Origin: Branchiostoma floridae | Lineage: Eukaryota > Chordata > Leptocardii > Amphioxiformes > Branchiostomatidae | Reading direction: 5' to 3' | Assembly (NCBI RefSeq): GCF_000003815.2 | Contig: NC_049992.1 | Span: 15,726,391 to 15,790,390, forward strand | DNA: 64,000 bases | Shown: in pieces, positions 48,503 to 59,831 of the stretch | How the letters are laid out: each line of letters opens with the position of its first letter | Numbering within the stretch: position 1 is the first letter of the stretch | Notes under the pieces: model-generated | The model's input: only the letters and a program-made list of their open reading frames with translations | Databases searched by the model: none | Told to the model about the DNA's origin: nothing | Translations under genes and position numbers: made by a program

Positions 48503-50900
48503 GTAAGTACATCCATTCCTTGGCTACAGTACTAAACTCTAGGGTAACATTCCTTTCCAACTCAGTGGCAGTTTTCTGTGGTAGAATGTCGGAAGTATTC
48601 CTTTTCTCCCTGTCTTCGCCATAGCTCTAGTAGGAGGCTGGTGACCTTCACTCATCTTGAAAGGCAAAGCTCTGTAGGGAAGCAGCCTCTTACCAAGTTG
48701 ATAGATCGTGGCAATGTCACATACTAAACCTAGGCTTTGTGCACATGTTTGAGATTATTCCATTTTATCATGGATGTAAGTTGACTTGAGAAGAATAACA
48801 TTGGGCACAGTGAGGCCATTGTTGGGTGTGGGTTTAGTCCAGTCTGAAGGGAATGTGGTTGATTAAGACCCTAGAGGTTTGCAATCTTGGGTTATCCCTG
48901 GCATTTTATCAAGTCATGTCTCTTCACCATGTGGAAATGTTGTTAGTTACTATGTATCACAGTCATTAGAAGTGTTGCTTTGATATTTTGTAGTAGAAAA
49001 CATTTTTGAGTAGGATCAGAAAGGCATTTAATCACGACCGGATCTCTCTCTTGAGTTGTTGAAAGACAGAAATGTAGTGCCTCACACCTAAAACCTGTGG
49101 TAAGAGGCTGATGGGACTGATCCGGAACCAAACATGTGACCTTTAGGCTGTTTCACACAAAACATCTTCCACAAAGAGTTGCCATTCTTATGTAAACTGG
49201 AAGCCAATTGGGTTTCACCAGGAGCGAAACCAATTTCTTCTAGTTCTACACAGAACAAAAATGTTTTCCAGGGTGTAAAAATCCTATATAACAATTGAAT
49301 GAATGCCATTTGTATGAATACCATCTGTAACAATAGGAAAATAAAACAATTGAAAAGTAAGGGTTTGTCACTCGATTGTTCTACCCATGGCTCTTTCTAA
49401 TGGTCCATCCCCACTACCAGTGATGCAATTGGTCCTCCCCTGTTGTTTTGAAACGCTGGCCCATTTAACCAATTTCTTGGTAGGGGACTCACAGTGCTTA
49501 TGCAGAAAATGTCTTCCATTTGTTCTGGTCTGCTGGAAGAAACTCTATCCCCCTATTTACCTGTGCTATGGAGCATTGGCTCACTGCCCTAGTTTTTCAA
49601 ACCCTTAAGATTCTTACCAAGGGCCAAGAGAGAGACATGCGGCCTTCTGATCTTGAAGTGACAAGAGGAGCCTAAGCCGTCACAGCCACATGTTCTCTAC
49701 TACCTTGATTGGTTGGTGAGGAGTCAATGGACTTGGAGATAGACAAAGATGTATTTGTCATAATAAACGATAAGTGGGGATAAACTTTGAAGACAGACGG
49801 AGTCTGTTCCTTGTAACTGTTGTAGACACATCTGTTAGGTCTGGCTCCTTGGACCAGGAGGAGTGAGGGAGTGAGTGAGTCAGTAAGGAAATCCACTGGA
49901 CTTGTTGGTGAAAAGTGGGAGAATCCCAATCTTAGTGTACCTTAATTGTAGATTTGTAACACATGCAGCACACATCTTGAAATTATATTCAACTGTTTAC
50001 AATGTAGAGAGAAAGGAGAGTTTAGTTCCAAGATGCATTTGCAAGGATCACATATTAGGTTATCTTGAATCAATATCAATGTATCAGCCTTATGCATACA
50101 TTCAGACCTCACAACTTTACTAGCAGGTGGTCGCCTAAAAGTTTGCATTACTAATTATAAACAGGAAGATTGCTGACCAATATGTGTCGGAAATGTGAAA
50201 GATACAAATCTCATATTTGCTGTTTTTTTTTTAGATTAATGTTTGTTATCAGAAAGAGATAACCCAACTGTAAGGAAACTAATGACACACTGATCGTGCA
50301 ATGATGTTATATCAATTTTGAAAATCAGTAGTGTGAAAAAAAAGACAAAAACAGACATTAGAAACCTACACTCACACACTCACTATCTGGTTTATCATTT
50401 ATTGTTCCCAGTCAGGCAAGTGTTACAAAATTTATTTTTTGATAATATTAAACCTTTATAGAATAACAATTTAGACCTGTAGATTTAGATCTAAAAAAGG
50501 CAACTGCCCTCGCCCTCACTGGCTCTGTTAGAAGGGTTAGGCAGTGAACATGTCTAACATGATTAAAATGTCCCAGTACAGTCAGTGAAAATGTTTTGTC
50601 TTTACCAATCGCCACCCTGCAATGCTGGCCCCATTCTGCACCAGCCACACTCCTGGTGGGAGTATTCCTTGGTAACCTTTGACCCATCGGCAGCCATCAG
50701 AAGGTGCCTGTGGGATTTGAATGCCTTGTTGCAGGCTCTCTGTTGTCATGGGCAGGTAAATTGTTTTTCCCCACACATGATTACAGTCACCTGAAATGCC
50801 AATGGCATTAATTTCCTTGTCAGCATGGGCTCTTTAAATGTGGCAGATCGTTGTAAGGTGCATTCTTACTTAAGTTACCAAGGAAATACATGTAATGCTA

Positions 50901-51105
50901 GTTCACCTTTATTCGCGGGGTAACCTATATCCGTTGTACCAAAAAAACAGGATATTTAGGGATATCACGTTGATGGACGGTGGTTTCAAATTGCTTTTTT
51001 TTCTATATATTGCAGTTTGAGACCACCGTCAGTCGACTTGACATCCCGAAATACCCTATTTTTTAAATACGACAGATAAAGGTTACCCCGCGGATAAAGG
51101 TGAAC
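50901..51105. mobile_element. palindromic MITE, GTTCACC ends, TA target site, copy 2
   Basis: A 205-bp copy of the element at 3723-3925. It starts GTTCACCTTTATTCGCGGGG and ends GGTTACCCCGCGGATAAAGG then TGAAC, with TA on both sides (50899-50900 and 51106-51107). Its arms pair more completely than in copy 1. Confidence 0.85.
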
Positions 51106-51959
51106 TAGCGTTAAGCCTTCTTGAAGAAACTTGTAAAAAGGCAGAAGATGATAAAAGACTGTGGAAGTTAATAAATATCTAGCCAGTTGTACCTTTATGC
51201 AGGTTGATTATAGCTACATGTCAGTGTGAACCAGTGCTTTCAGTGAAAGTTTTACATCTATGAAACATAATTTTTTCCAAATGTGGGTGATCCCAAAATT
51301 GGCTTATGCATTAAAACAATAAACCGCATGCTTTCCGTGTATATCTGGATTCTGTTGGTCATCACAATTAAAGCTACCTGGTGTAATAGAGTGCAGCAAC
51401 TTTTAATGGGATTATAGCTGTTTTTTTATGATAAACTATTACTAGTAATGTGCAAGCATTGGAAGTTATTCCTTATTAAATTAATAGGTATAACATCACT
51501 TGATACTGAATGTAAATGAAACATCCCAACTCAATGTCTGCACACCTTGATAAGAAGCTCTTATCTTTACTTCCGGATAGAGACTCTTAAGTTTAAAGCA
51601 GTTTTTACGCAGTGTGCAGCGGCGAGGAAACCGCTAATCCGACAAAACCTGCCCCGAGAGCATGTGCAATCTGCTGATAGAAGTGACTGGGATCATGCTG
51701 TATTTGTGGTTAGTTGACTATGCCCCTGGCTGACTCACAGTAACAACTGTTTATACAGAAGAGTCTGGTACACTTGAGTAGGCTCAGGTAGAGAGGTAAG
51801 GTTTGTGGGCATTCAGCTGTATCCCAGCTGGAATAGTGCCAGTTACCTGTACATGAAAAATGTCATGTACTTGAGGATAAGTTTGTTTTTGCAGACCCCG
51901 GTAAACTGCCTCATGGTGTAACACACCAGATTTCTTTTCTACTGAACAGTACAAGTATC

Positions 51960-52260
51960 TGGCTACAGACCTATTTGATCCACTCACACTGGGAAGGACC
52001 CCTATTGTTTTCAATAAGTGTGGTGGGTCCTTTAACGTGTTCGAGGTGTGGTTCTCCTTAAACATAGGACAAGCGATGGCCCAAATGATCCAAGTGGTGG
52101 CCCTAACCAAAGTGAAGTATTCATTTTCACCTGAGTGAAGTGAGGAAAGTTGTTTAAAGCGCCTTTCTCAAAGGCACAAGATCGTGGCACATCAAGGGAT
52201 TAGAATGCAGAACCTATGGGGAATCAAATACCCTGACAATTGCACCACATGACCCCACTT
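51960..52260 (-). repeat. dispersed repeat, copy 2 (GGACCCACCACACTT core)
   Basis: Minus-strand match to 28673-28760 covering about 51960-52062. The adjoining 52130-52260 block (AAGCGCCTTTCTCAAAGGCA, later GAATGCAGAACCTATGGGG and GCACCACATGACCC) has the look of a widespread interspersed repeat of aquatic animals, recalled and not searched. Confidence 0.4.
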
Positions 52261-52731
52261 TTACTTAAAGTTTAAGTTGTACAAAATGAACAAATGTAGG
52301 GTAACCGACAACCGTTATATTTCTGTTGATAGGATTATGGCATAACTGAATGATTTGAGTGAGTGGTAGGAGTATAACACTACTTGCCCCAAGCAACAAG
52401 CACAAAAATGAAATGTCCCTTTTACTATGCTATTTATCGCACAGAAACATGTAAGTAATTGCAAGCCCAAGCGGTAAGGCCAGAAAGAAGGGTATAACCT
52501 TGTGAATTATCACATTTGTTATATATACAAGCATGCGAAATGCAAAACACCTTGCTCTTCAAAGAACTGAAAAGAGAGTGAGTGTTGACCTAGTCACGTC
52601 ATACATAATGTCATGGTAAGTGAGGCTGTAGTACAAAGGCCAGGGTGGGTCATGTTTGGGGTGAAGCACCTGGGAAAGTGACTTGGCCTGGCAAGTTGAT
52701 TGTTTTCCCTTGTCAGGAATATATAGGTTAG

Positions 52732-52958
52732 CAATACTGTAAATGCGGAGATTTAATTTCGCGGTACAGGAAAATGGACTTTTCGCGGTGGTTTTGCTTT
52801 TGCGGTGGTTTTGATTTTGCGGTGGCACCATGCACTGTAGTCTCTTAGTCTTACTGTTATGGAAAAATGTTCGCAGTGGTTTTAAATTCGAGGTGTAGCG
52901 GCCGCCGCGAAAATCGCGAACATTAAACCACTGCGAAAGTTTCTGCATTTACAGTATT
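52732..52958. mobile_element. MITE with CAATACTGTAAATGC ends, copy 2
   Basis: Perfect 15-bp terminal inverted repeats (CAATACTGTAAATGC and GCATTTACAGTATTG), the inner part possibly bounded by TA. The interior is full of TTTTCGCGG and GGTGGTTTT words, as in 7371-7565. 227 bp, no coding capacity. Confidence 0.75.
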
Positions 52959-54109
52959 GTGCGGGAGGGAACATGGTGAAGGCAATTTTGCTGAAATGAC
53001 CTTGCTGTCTAGTGCTGTGAACTGCAGCATATGTCTTTTGCTGAAATAAGGGACCAAAAATAGGCACCCATGCACCATCCCCATATCCTCTGGGAAAGAT
53101 TCTTAGGATGACTCAAAATCATATGACTTGTACATGACTCGTCATCTTTTGACGTAGAATAGCGTTGGTAATGTACTAATTTGTTGTTGCGGTTTTGAAA
53201 TAGCATAGAATGGGTTTCAAAGCCATACCTTCAAGCCTGGATGATATTCATTCTCAATGCTGGCCAATAATCATCTTATAACATAATAATCAACTTATTC
53301 CATTATATTTGTTAGAATCAAACAATGATAGCATAGCTAATGCTATGTACGGTAAGTAAGTCTGGTGCATTACAATCTGAGTTGTATTGTGATGAGGGTG
53401 TCGCTACATCAGTATGTTTTCCTTGGTATCCTAGTTCTTACCTTGTCAGGTAAAGAATCACTGATTTCCTGGGAAACAGACACAACACTTCCTGACTAAA
53501 GAGGTGTCTACTTCCCAGGGTAGCCACTTGTTTGATGTCTCAATCTCCGAACATGATCAGCACCAGCAGTGGTATTGTGGTTACACAGGGTTGACAGACA
53601 TGGTTGGAGGACATTTAGTCAGTTAGGGAAATGCATCAATATACTTGAAGTTGTGTTAGTCTTCATGCAAGGATAGCAAGTTTTGTCAATGACTCTTACA
53701 AGCATTGTCATTCATTGCCTGTATCATCAATTTGGCTGGCTCACCCGGCACTGCTGTTTTTCTCTGAAAAGTTTTGTCTTTCAATGTGTACCTAATAACC
53801 AAGTTTGTTACTGTAAACAACTGGCAAATACCTAAGAAATAAAGTCTGTTGTGAAAATGTAGATTAACATTATCTTCCCTTGTTTGTGGACCATGAGAGT
53901 TTTTAGGGGGGTGGTTCCTTTTTTAGTACCATTTTTACTGGATTTTCTATCCCATAATCAGCCCCGTAGCCTGATTTAGTCGTGCTTCTATTTTTGTAGA
54001 GTTTGTGTCACAAATTCAACCATTAAATCCCTTCCTTCAGCAACCATTGTTTTATTTTAAAAACCCTAATAGTATGCACTATGCCTACATGATTAACAAC
54101 ACATCATAA

Positions 54110-54558
54110 GGCCACACTAATTTAATTTCTTGGTTCACGGATTTTTTCATAAAAAATGTGGAGCGACAGGGCGAAAAAAAATAAAAATAAAAATTGTAAA
54201 ATGGTTGGGGTAAAGATAAGGGCTAATCCAAAACATAAAGAATAAAAAGTTGTCAGCTTGAAAAAAGTACAAAAACACTATTACTGTACAGTAACAGCAC
54301 CTGTTCGTTGTAAATTATAAAAGTAGTGTCAGTTTTTATGTTTGTCCCATTGTTCATGAGTGAAAAATATAACTGCAATAATAATACCCACATCTTAAGG
54401 AGCTTATAATATAAAGGCCAATTTGCTACACCAGAAAGTTGGTGAATGGTTTCATTAATGGTGAAAATTTGCTGAGTGGTAATTTTTATTTTTATTTATT
54501 TTTTCCAAAAAATAGGAGCGAGCGAATCCGTGAACCAAGAAATTAAATTGGTGTGGCC
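54110..54558. mobile_element. Harbinger-like MITE with GGCCACAC ends and TAA target site
   Basis: Long terminal inverted repeats: GGCCACACTAATTTAATTTC with CTTGGTTCACGGATT at the left, mirrored at the right, continuing with A/T-rich arms. TAA lies at both ends (54107-54109 and 54559-54561), matching the 3-bp TWA target of PIF/Harbinger elements. 449 bp, non-coding. Its right end is only 50 nt from exon 4. Confidence 0.8.
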
Positions 54559-54608
54559 TAAGGCAGGACCTGATGATTGATTTGAGGCTTTTCTTTTATG
54601 TATTTCAG

Positions 54609-54718
54609 AATATTACAGAGTGAAAATCAACTTCACCAGATCCATCCAGTACAGTGAAGCTCTAGAGAGTTACACAAACCCAGAACACCAGACGCTGTCC
54701 AGTAATATTCAGTATGCG
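54609..54718 (+). CDS. HSPG2: perlecan exon 4: SEA module, N-terminal part
   Basis: Two bases complete the split codon, then 36 residues follow: YYRVKINFTRSIQYSEALES and onward to NIQYA. This begins the SEA module. The NFTRSI.YS stretch matches the start of the perlecan SEA domain in vertebrates, including the N-glycosylation site NFT. The acceptor is TATTTCAG and the donor is GCG|GTAAGT, leaving phase 0. SEA modules occur in heavily glycosylated surface and matrix proteins; in perlecan the module follows the heparan sulfate attachment region, as here. Agrin and IMPG also carry SEA modules, but the detailed match favours perlecan. Confidence 0.92.
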
Positions 54719-55074
54719 GTAAGTCAGATTCAAATTACACCTGCCAGCTCTCATGATAAAGAAACATAAACTTTAAGAAATAATTCTGCCACATTTGAGT
54801 ACAAAATAGTGAACTTAAGAAATCTAATAATACAGTGTCAGTGATCTCCAACATTTTGTTTGCACACTTCAGATATGCAGGTGTTAAAGAAATTAATGAG
54901 AAGGCCTCTATAAGATAACATTACACTTAACAAATGAATTTGTAAACTTTAGTTGTATTATCTGTATCTGAAAGTAACAATAAAAGAAAGGAGTCAAGGG
55001 AAGCGTTCAAATAATGTGAGATTCAAAGTTTCAAAACTGTTGCAACATCTCATGTTATGTTATTTCTCCCACAG
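54719..55074 (+). other. HSPG2: perlecan intron 4 (356 bp)
   Basis: Short intron from GTAAGT to a pyrimidine-rich CTCCCACAG. No repeats or other features recognised. Confidence 0.9.
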
Positions 55075-55133
55075 ATTGACAGATTGTATTTTGGAATACC
55101 AGGAGAGCAGGAGGCCACTGTAGTGCAGTACAG
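55075..55133 (+). CDS. HSPG2: perlecan exon 5: SEA module, middle part
   Basis: Encodes 19 residues, IDRLYFGIPGEQEATVVQY, plus two bases (phase 0 in, phase 2 out). The acceptor is CCCACAG and the donor CAG|GTAGGA. It aligns with the vertebrate perlecan SEA segment that contains IPG and Val-Val. The Gly-Ser-Val-Val-Val autoproteolysis motif of MUC1-type SEA modules is absent at this point, so self-cleavage is not predicted. Confidence 0.9.
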
Positions 55134-57213
55134 GTAGGAACCACAAGATGTCCCCTATGGCTACTTGGCTGTATAACAGCTAACGGACATGCATGTTGTG
55201 CTTCTGGAACTTTTTGAGTTCTTGAGTCATCATGCCCCTGTAATATCATGAACATAGCACAATGTACCTGTAGATACAGTTACAGAAATAATTAGTTTGA
55301 CAGTCCACGACAGGCCTCACAAGGTATGAAAAACAATATTACATTGACCGTTGATGTCATGTTCTTCCATATATTTTGTCTCACTTACATTGCAGTCTAC
55401 TCTTTACGGGTGGAGTATCCATGTAGTTAAATCTCTGATTGATTGCATGTTATACTGTGACAACTGACTGGTTTATGACTTGATATGTGTGCCTCAATCT
55501 ACATTCTTCTGTGTGTTGCATGACTATGACACAGATTCTGATTCTTCTTTCATTGTACTGAGTCCTGTTGTCCTCTTCCCTTCTCTACGTACTGTTGTGT
55601 GTTGTGAAAACTTCTATCTTCTTCAATTGTCTCTGCAGTCGGGAACAAAGTCCAGGGTAAGGCTGTAGACCAACTTGTGGTCACGTCATTCTACTGCTTA
55701 CTTTTCTGCAGGAAGTTGGGAATATTGTTCGAGATGACACATACATGTGGCTATAGAGGGATTATTCCAGTTGTAACCTCCAGTGCATTTTCAAGTACTT
55801 CACAGTCCCTTGCAATGTTTGTTTCTTATACAATCACATATTAAGTATTCAATAGTCATACTTCATATGAAAAAATGGATATTGTACGGAAAACAATATT
55901 TTGAATTTAAGACATTAAAGACAGTTTGACGGCTTACTAGTGCTGACTGCTTAAAGTTTTAAAAAAAGTTTAAATCCTTCCCACACAAGGTGCATGGGAC
56001 AGTACCCATCTCCACTTCAATAGCCCTTGGGCCACACAACTTTGTGCAATCACTACAGTGCGGTGCTAGTCCACTGCTAGTATTTTTCCACTGCTAGTAT
56101 TTTTCCAGCTACCATCCTCTTTCCCAAATGCTGAGTTGTCAGCAGAGAAAACCATGATTTAAACTAAGTACATGTACTATTTTAGGTATTTGGTATGACT
56201 CTGCTCACTTTGCCATTGTACCGGGCCCACTTAGTTGAAAGCTACATACACTTTCAAAACAAAACAATTTCAGCATTTCTGATCTCTTAAAACTTAGAAT
56301 AACTATTAGACGCAAGTCTTTTTGTCATCTCTACAATGTTCCCAATTCGCAGCTTTCTCTAATGCAAATATATTCACTGCTTTTATTCACACTTATTCTT
56401 GGTAGCAATGACTGAGCTCCATTGCATGCTGGCGCTTCATGACGTTTGTCGTTTCATTGTATTCAGGGCTGACTTCAGGACCCATCCCTCCATCCTACAA
56501 TGGAAATTTGCTTGTTGGGACAAACATTTCAATCCTTCCATCCCAAAAATCTGGACTTCATAGTATGGCATGGATGAAAAATATGTACTTTCCAGAGCTT
56601 AGAATTACAGATTTAACATCGAAAACTAACAACATTGGTTCCAAAACAATGTGTGGGACAGGGAATCTGGAGACAGCCCTGATAGTTTGTGTTCTACTTT
56701 ACTTGACTGCCTTTAGATATGACTGTTATGATTATTAAAAGGACACTGCACACATTACATTCAATATACATGTCGTTAATAGTAGAATGCTAATATAGGC
56801 AATACAGTAACTGAAACATTTGTAACAGGTATGATTATTGATATGCATGTTTTGATAGATATACATTTGTATCTGAATTGCTCTTGATACTGATTTTGAC
56901 ACCCTTGTTCACTCAGAGAGCCTGTTTGTACGTGTACAGGAAATTCTATGGTCCCACTAAATTTGTATATGAATTGAATGACCTCGCCATCTATATGTTC
57001 TGAGCAATCTCATAATCCCTAGTTTATCTGCACTCTCCAAGCTGAGGTTTGGCTGGCAGACATAAAGAAAACAGCATGAAAAATTGAAATAAAAAGACTG
57101 AGGAAAACACCTAAAAACATGTCAAATACCAGCCGGAATCAAACCTCTTCTTGGAGAATAGCTTATCATTGCTTTGATCTAACTTGGCATCGTTTTGTTT
57201 TGATTTTGCTAAG
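55134..57213 (+). other. HSPG2: perlecan intron 5
   Basis: GTAGGA to TTTTGCTAAG. It contains an 18-bp tandem duplication (CCACTGCTAGTATTTTTC twice at about 56070-56106) and the degraded MITE at 57031-57160. The open frames at 55480 and 56439 have no recognisable domain. Confidence 0.85.
57031..57160 (+). mobile_element. degraded foldback MITE, TCTCCAAGCAGA family, next to exon 6
   Basis: Left end CACTCTCCAAGCTGAGGTTT and right end AAACCTCTTCTTGGAGAATA are an imperfect inverted pair of the 39750 subfamily. GTTTATC and GCTTATC flank it, a likely decayed target duplication. It ends 53 nt before exon 6, so it lies in or near the branch-point zone. Confidence 0.65.
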
Positions 57214-57371
57214 ATTGTTTGGAGACTCAGTGTTTGTCACCCTTGACCTGGGCTCACTTGGAAACGACAACGAGGTTCAACTTTTCAACATCATCAACAA
57301 TGCTGTGAACAGCGGCTACCTGGACTACTACGCTGTTGATTCTGAAGGATTTGAATTCTATCCTGTCAAAG
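57214..57371 (+). CDS. HSPG2: perlecan exon 6: SEA module, C-terminal part
   Basis: One base completes an Arg codon (AG|A), then 52 residues follow: LFGDSVFVTLDLGSLGNDNE, then a helix-like VQLFNIINNAVNSGYLDYYA, ending GFEFYPVK. The donor is AAAG|GTATGA, phase 1 out. VFV.LD.GS.GN and the Gly-Phe-x-Phe ending are the perlecan SEA signature, followed in vertebrates by the first LDL-receptor class A module, whose exons are usually phase 1 as needed here. The acceptor TTTTGCTAAG has AAG instead of CAG but a good pyrimidine tract. Confidence 0.92.
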
Positions 57372-57756
57372 GTATGACTATCCTAACTTTTATAATTGGT
57401 ATCAAAATTATTTGATTTGTTCGTTTCGTTTGTTTGAACCTTTGTTTATTCATGAAAGCTCAAATCGGCCTGAAGGCCGCTTTTAATTGAGGTTGTGAGG
57501 GAAGAGGCAAGGGTCAGACAACGTATATAACAGAGATATCGATACAGTTTATGTCATTGAAAGTCCTAATGGGTCTTGTACAAGTAACTACCTGTACATA
57601 ATGACCACCTGGCCAATGTGACCACCTCAGATGATTTTTCCCATTGACACAGTAGTATTTAGAATCCTGTTTTTAGTAACCACATGTCCACATACATGTA
57701 AATGTAAACCAAGTTTTATTAGTCCCTTAGCGGCCTTCGTGGGCAGATTTGACTGT

Positions 57757-58606
57757 ACATCCATTGGCATAATACCGGTCGGTTTACTGCAATTTCTCAA
57801 GCAATGCTAATTTGGCAAATGATCAACGCATCATTTTCTCCAGTTACATGTTGCTGTTACAGCTTACCTTTGCCACTTCTTCTGTGTAAATTATTTTGTC
57901 TCTCTGGTCCTGCTAAAAACATAATATCGTAATTGGAACACACCGCGGAATTGCACGGAGAACGGGCGCGTGGTTGGAAGGGGGTGCACTATACCGGTCG
58001 AACGAAACACGGCACAATTAACTGCCGCTATGTACCTTTATACATCCTCTGTTGTTCCTTTCTTTCCTGTTAGTAGTTGCACAAAACAAAAATCTGCATG
58101 AGCATACAAAAAGTCATGAGAAAATGGGCGTATACTGACAAGAATTTTCATTTAATTTTGGTCCGTCACAACCGCTATGACGTAAAACTTTACTGCTGGC
58201 CGTAGCATTAAAAATGGCGGGAAAATGGCGGCGTACGTTCAATTTGACCCATTCAGCCGTAGATCCGGGCTATTATGCAACGGTTCCTCACACTTTTACA
58301 CGAGTTGTAGGTCACCAAAAGAAATTCAAGATTGCTGTTGAATCATGCTCGTCTTGTGCCGTGAGCACATGTGATTATTATCTACAAATCTGGCGATGAA
58401 CGTGACAGTGTGTTTGTCCCATGACGAGCTCGCCTGCCCCGAAAATGACCTGAAAACTTTTGGCGTTGTTGTCTTCGAATGCATTGTTATCGATGCTTTG
58501 TAAATTATGTATTGGACACCTAGATGTCTGAAGTGTGCATACCTCAGAAATAACTATTGTTGCATGTGTAGATAAGGCTTATGACCGGTATTATGCCAAT
58601 GCATGT
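57757..58606. mobile_element. 850-bp element with 24-bp inverted ends
   Basis: The left CATTGGCATAATACCGGTC (57762-57780) is exactly complementary to 58583-58601, and the match extends outward by ACAT with one mismatch. The middle is CpG-rich, unlike the intron, and includes a 61-codon frame at 58214-58399 that starts ATGGCGGGAAAATGGCGG and resembles nothing I know. The target duplication is unclear. Confidence 0.65.
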
Positions 58607-59831
58607 TACATTAACTTGGCAGTATTTCACAATCCCATCAAGACAACTCAAACTTTCTGTTGACCATGGGTCAACTTGTCAATGATTTTCAGAAGGAAAG
58701 ATGTTTTATAAAATCTTGCAACAAGAAGTTGATCCAAGTACAAACGGCTACATGCACTATTACAGACGTCTGCTAGGAGGCATACATGTAGATATCCAAA
58801 AGGCTAATCCATGATTCTCTGCTGAGAAAACTGTGCCAGCTCCTAGGGAAGGTGTGTCATCTGGCAGGCAGGTGGCACCTGGCAGGTCAAGAACTGGTGA
58901 TAAACATGCCTAGGAATGCTCCATCCCCTGCAGCTTTCCAACAGTAAAAATAATTGATATGTCTACACAAATCTTGCAAGGTTTGAACGTTAATCTTCTA
59001 ATCCTGTAAACCTAGAACAGGTGCATTTCAGGAAAATATTCAACAAATGTCTGGGTTATACAGTTGTAGGAATAGAAGATGACTGTGCCAACTTTCTGCC
59101 TGTATTGCAGACTACCGAAACCATATGCCCAGCAGAAGATCTTAAAGTGGATTGAAGCTGTTCTGATCTATATATAGCTATCATGGCGCATGGGTGTATC
59201 AAAATTGTTTATAAAATTTGGGTTTGCAGGCACCCCTGTCTCCAACTTGAGGAGTATTCCCCAATGTACTGAAGCTTATATAAGGCCTGCTGCCTATTGT
59301 CAGTGTGGCATCCAGATTTTCTGTCTCCTCCTCCTGTGTGTGACCAAGGTCATGACTTTTGACCTCCCAGGGGAAGCTGGGATAGTCCAGGAATGGGGAG
59401 GGTTGGTGAGAACATGTTAGGGACACATTTCTGTTTTCTGTTGCTCACTTTCAGCCCATCTGCCTTTTCATGCCTCTGGTGTAGGACATGCTCCAACAAC
59501 CCGACCCTAAACAGTAAACTCTCTTGTCAGCTATGGGTCAAATATTTACCAAACAAGCCTAACACTATCCTCATACTGGGACGGCAGGGAATTAAATTAG
59601 CCTGTTTGGATGGACAAATACTTCAACCCATCCTTCCAAAAGGTCTAAAAAAGTCTAAAATTCTTGAAATAAAAACCTTTATTTTAATATATAGACCTTT
59701 ATTTTAGCCTTCAATGATGAGTATTTTACATGCTTTCACATACCGTAAATATTCAAAATTAATGACTTAACAAGAGATACAATGTAGGTGATCAAGGATG
59801 AAGTCAGATGACATGTCAAGGTACACATTTC

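Larger units (their letters stand above)
48503..54608 (+). other. HSPG2: perlecan intron 3
   Basis: GTAAGT to a TATTTCAG acceptor. It contains the second TA-flanked palindromic MITE (50901), a dispersed repeat (51960-52260), a TACTGTAAATGC MITE (52732) and a Harbinger-like MITE (54110) ending 50 nt before exon 4. No further exon seen. Confidence 0.75.

Noticed and set aside
55480-56738. Open frames at 55480-55668 and 56439-56738 in intron 5 as extra SEA or linker exons
   Set aside because: Exon 5 to exon 6 already joins in phase and completes the SEA module; these frames have no matching splice sites or similarity.
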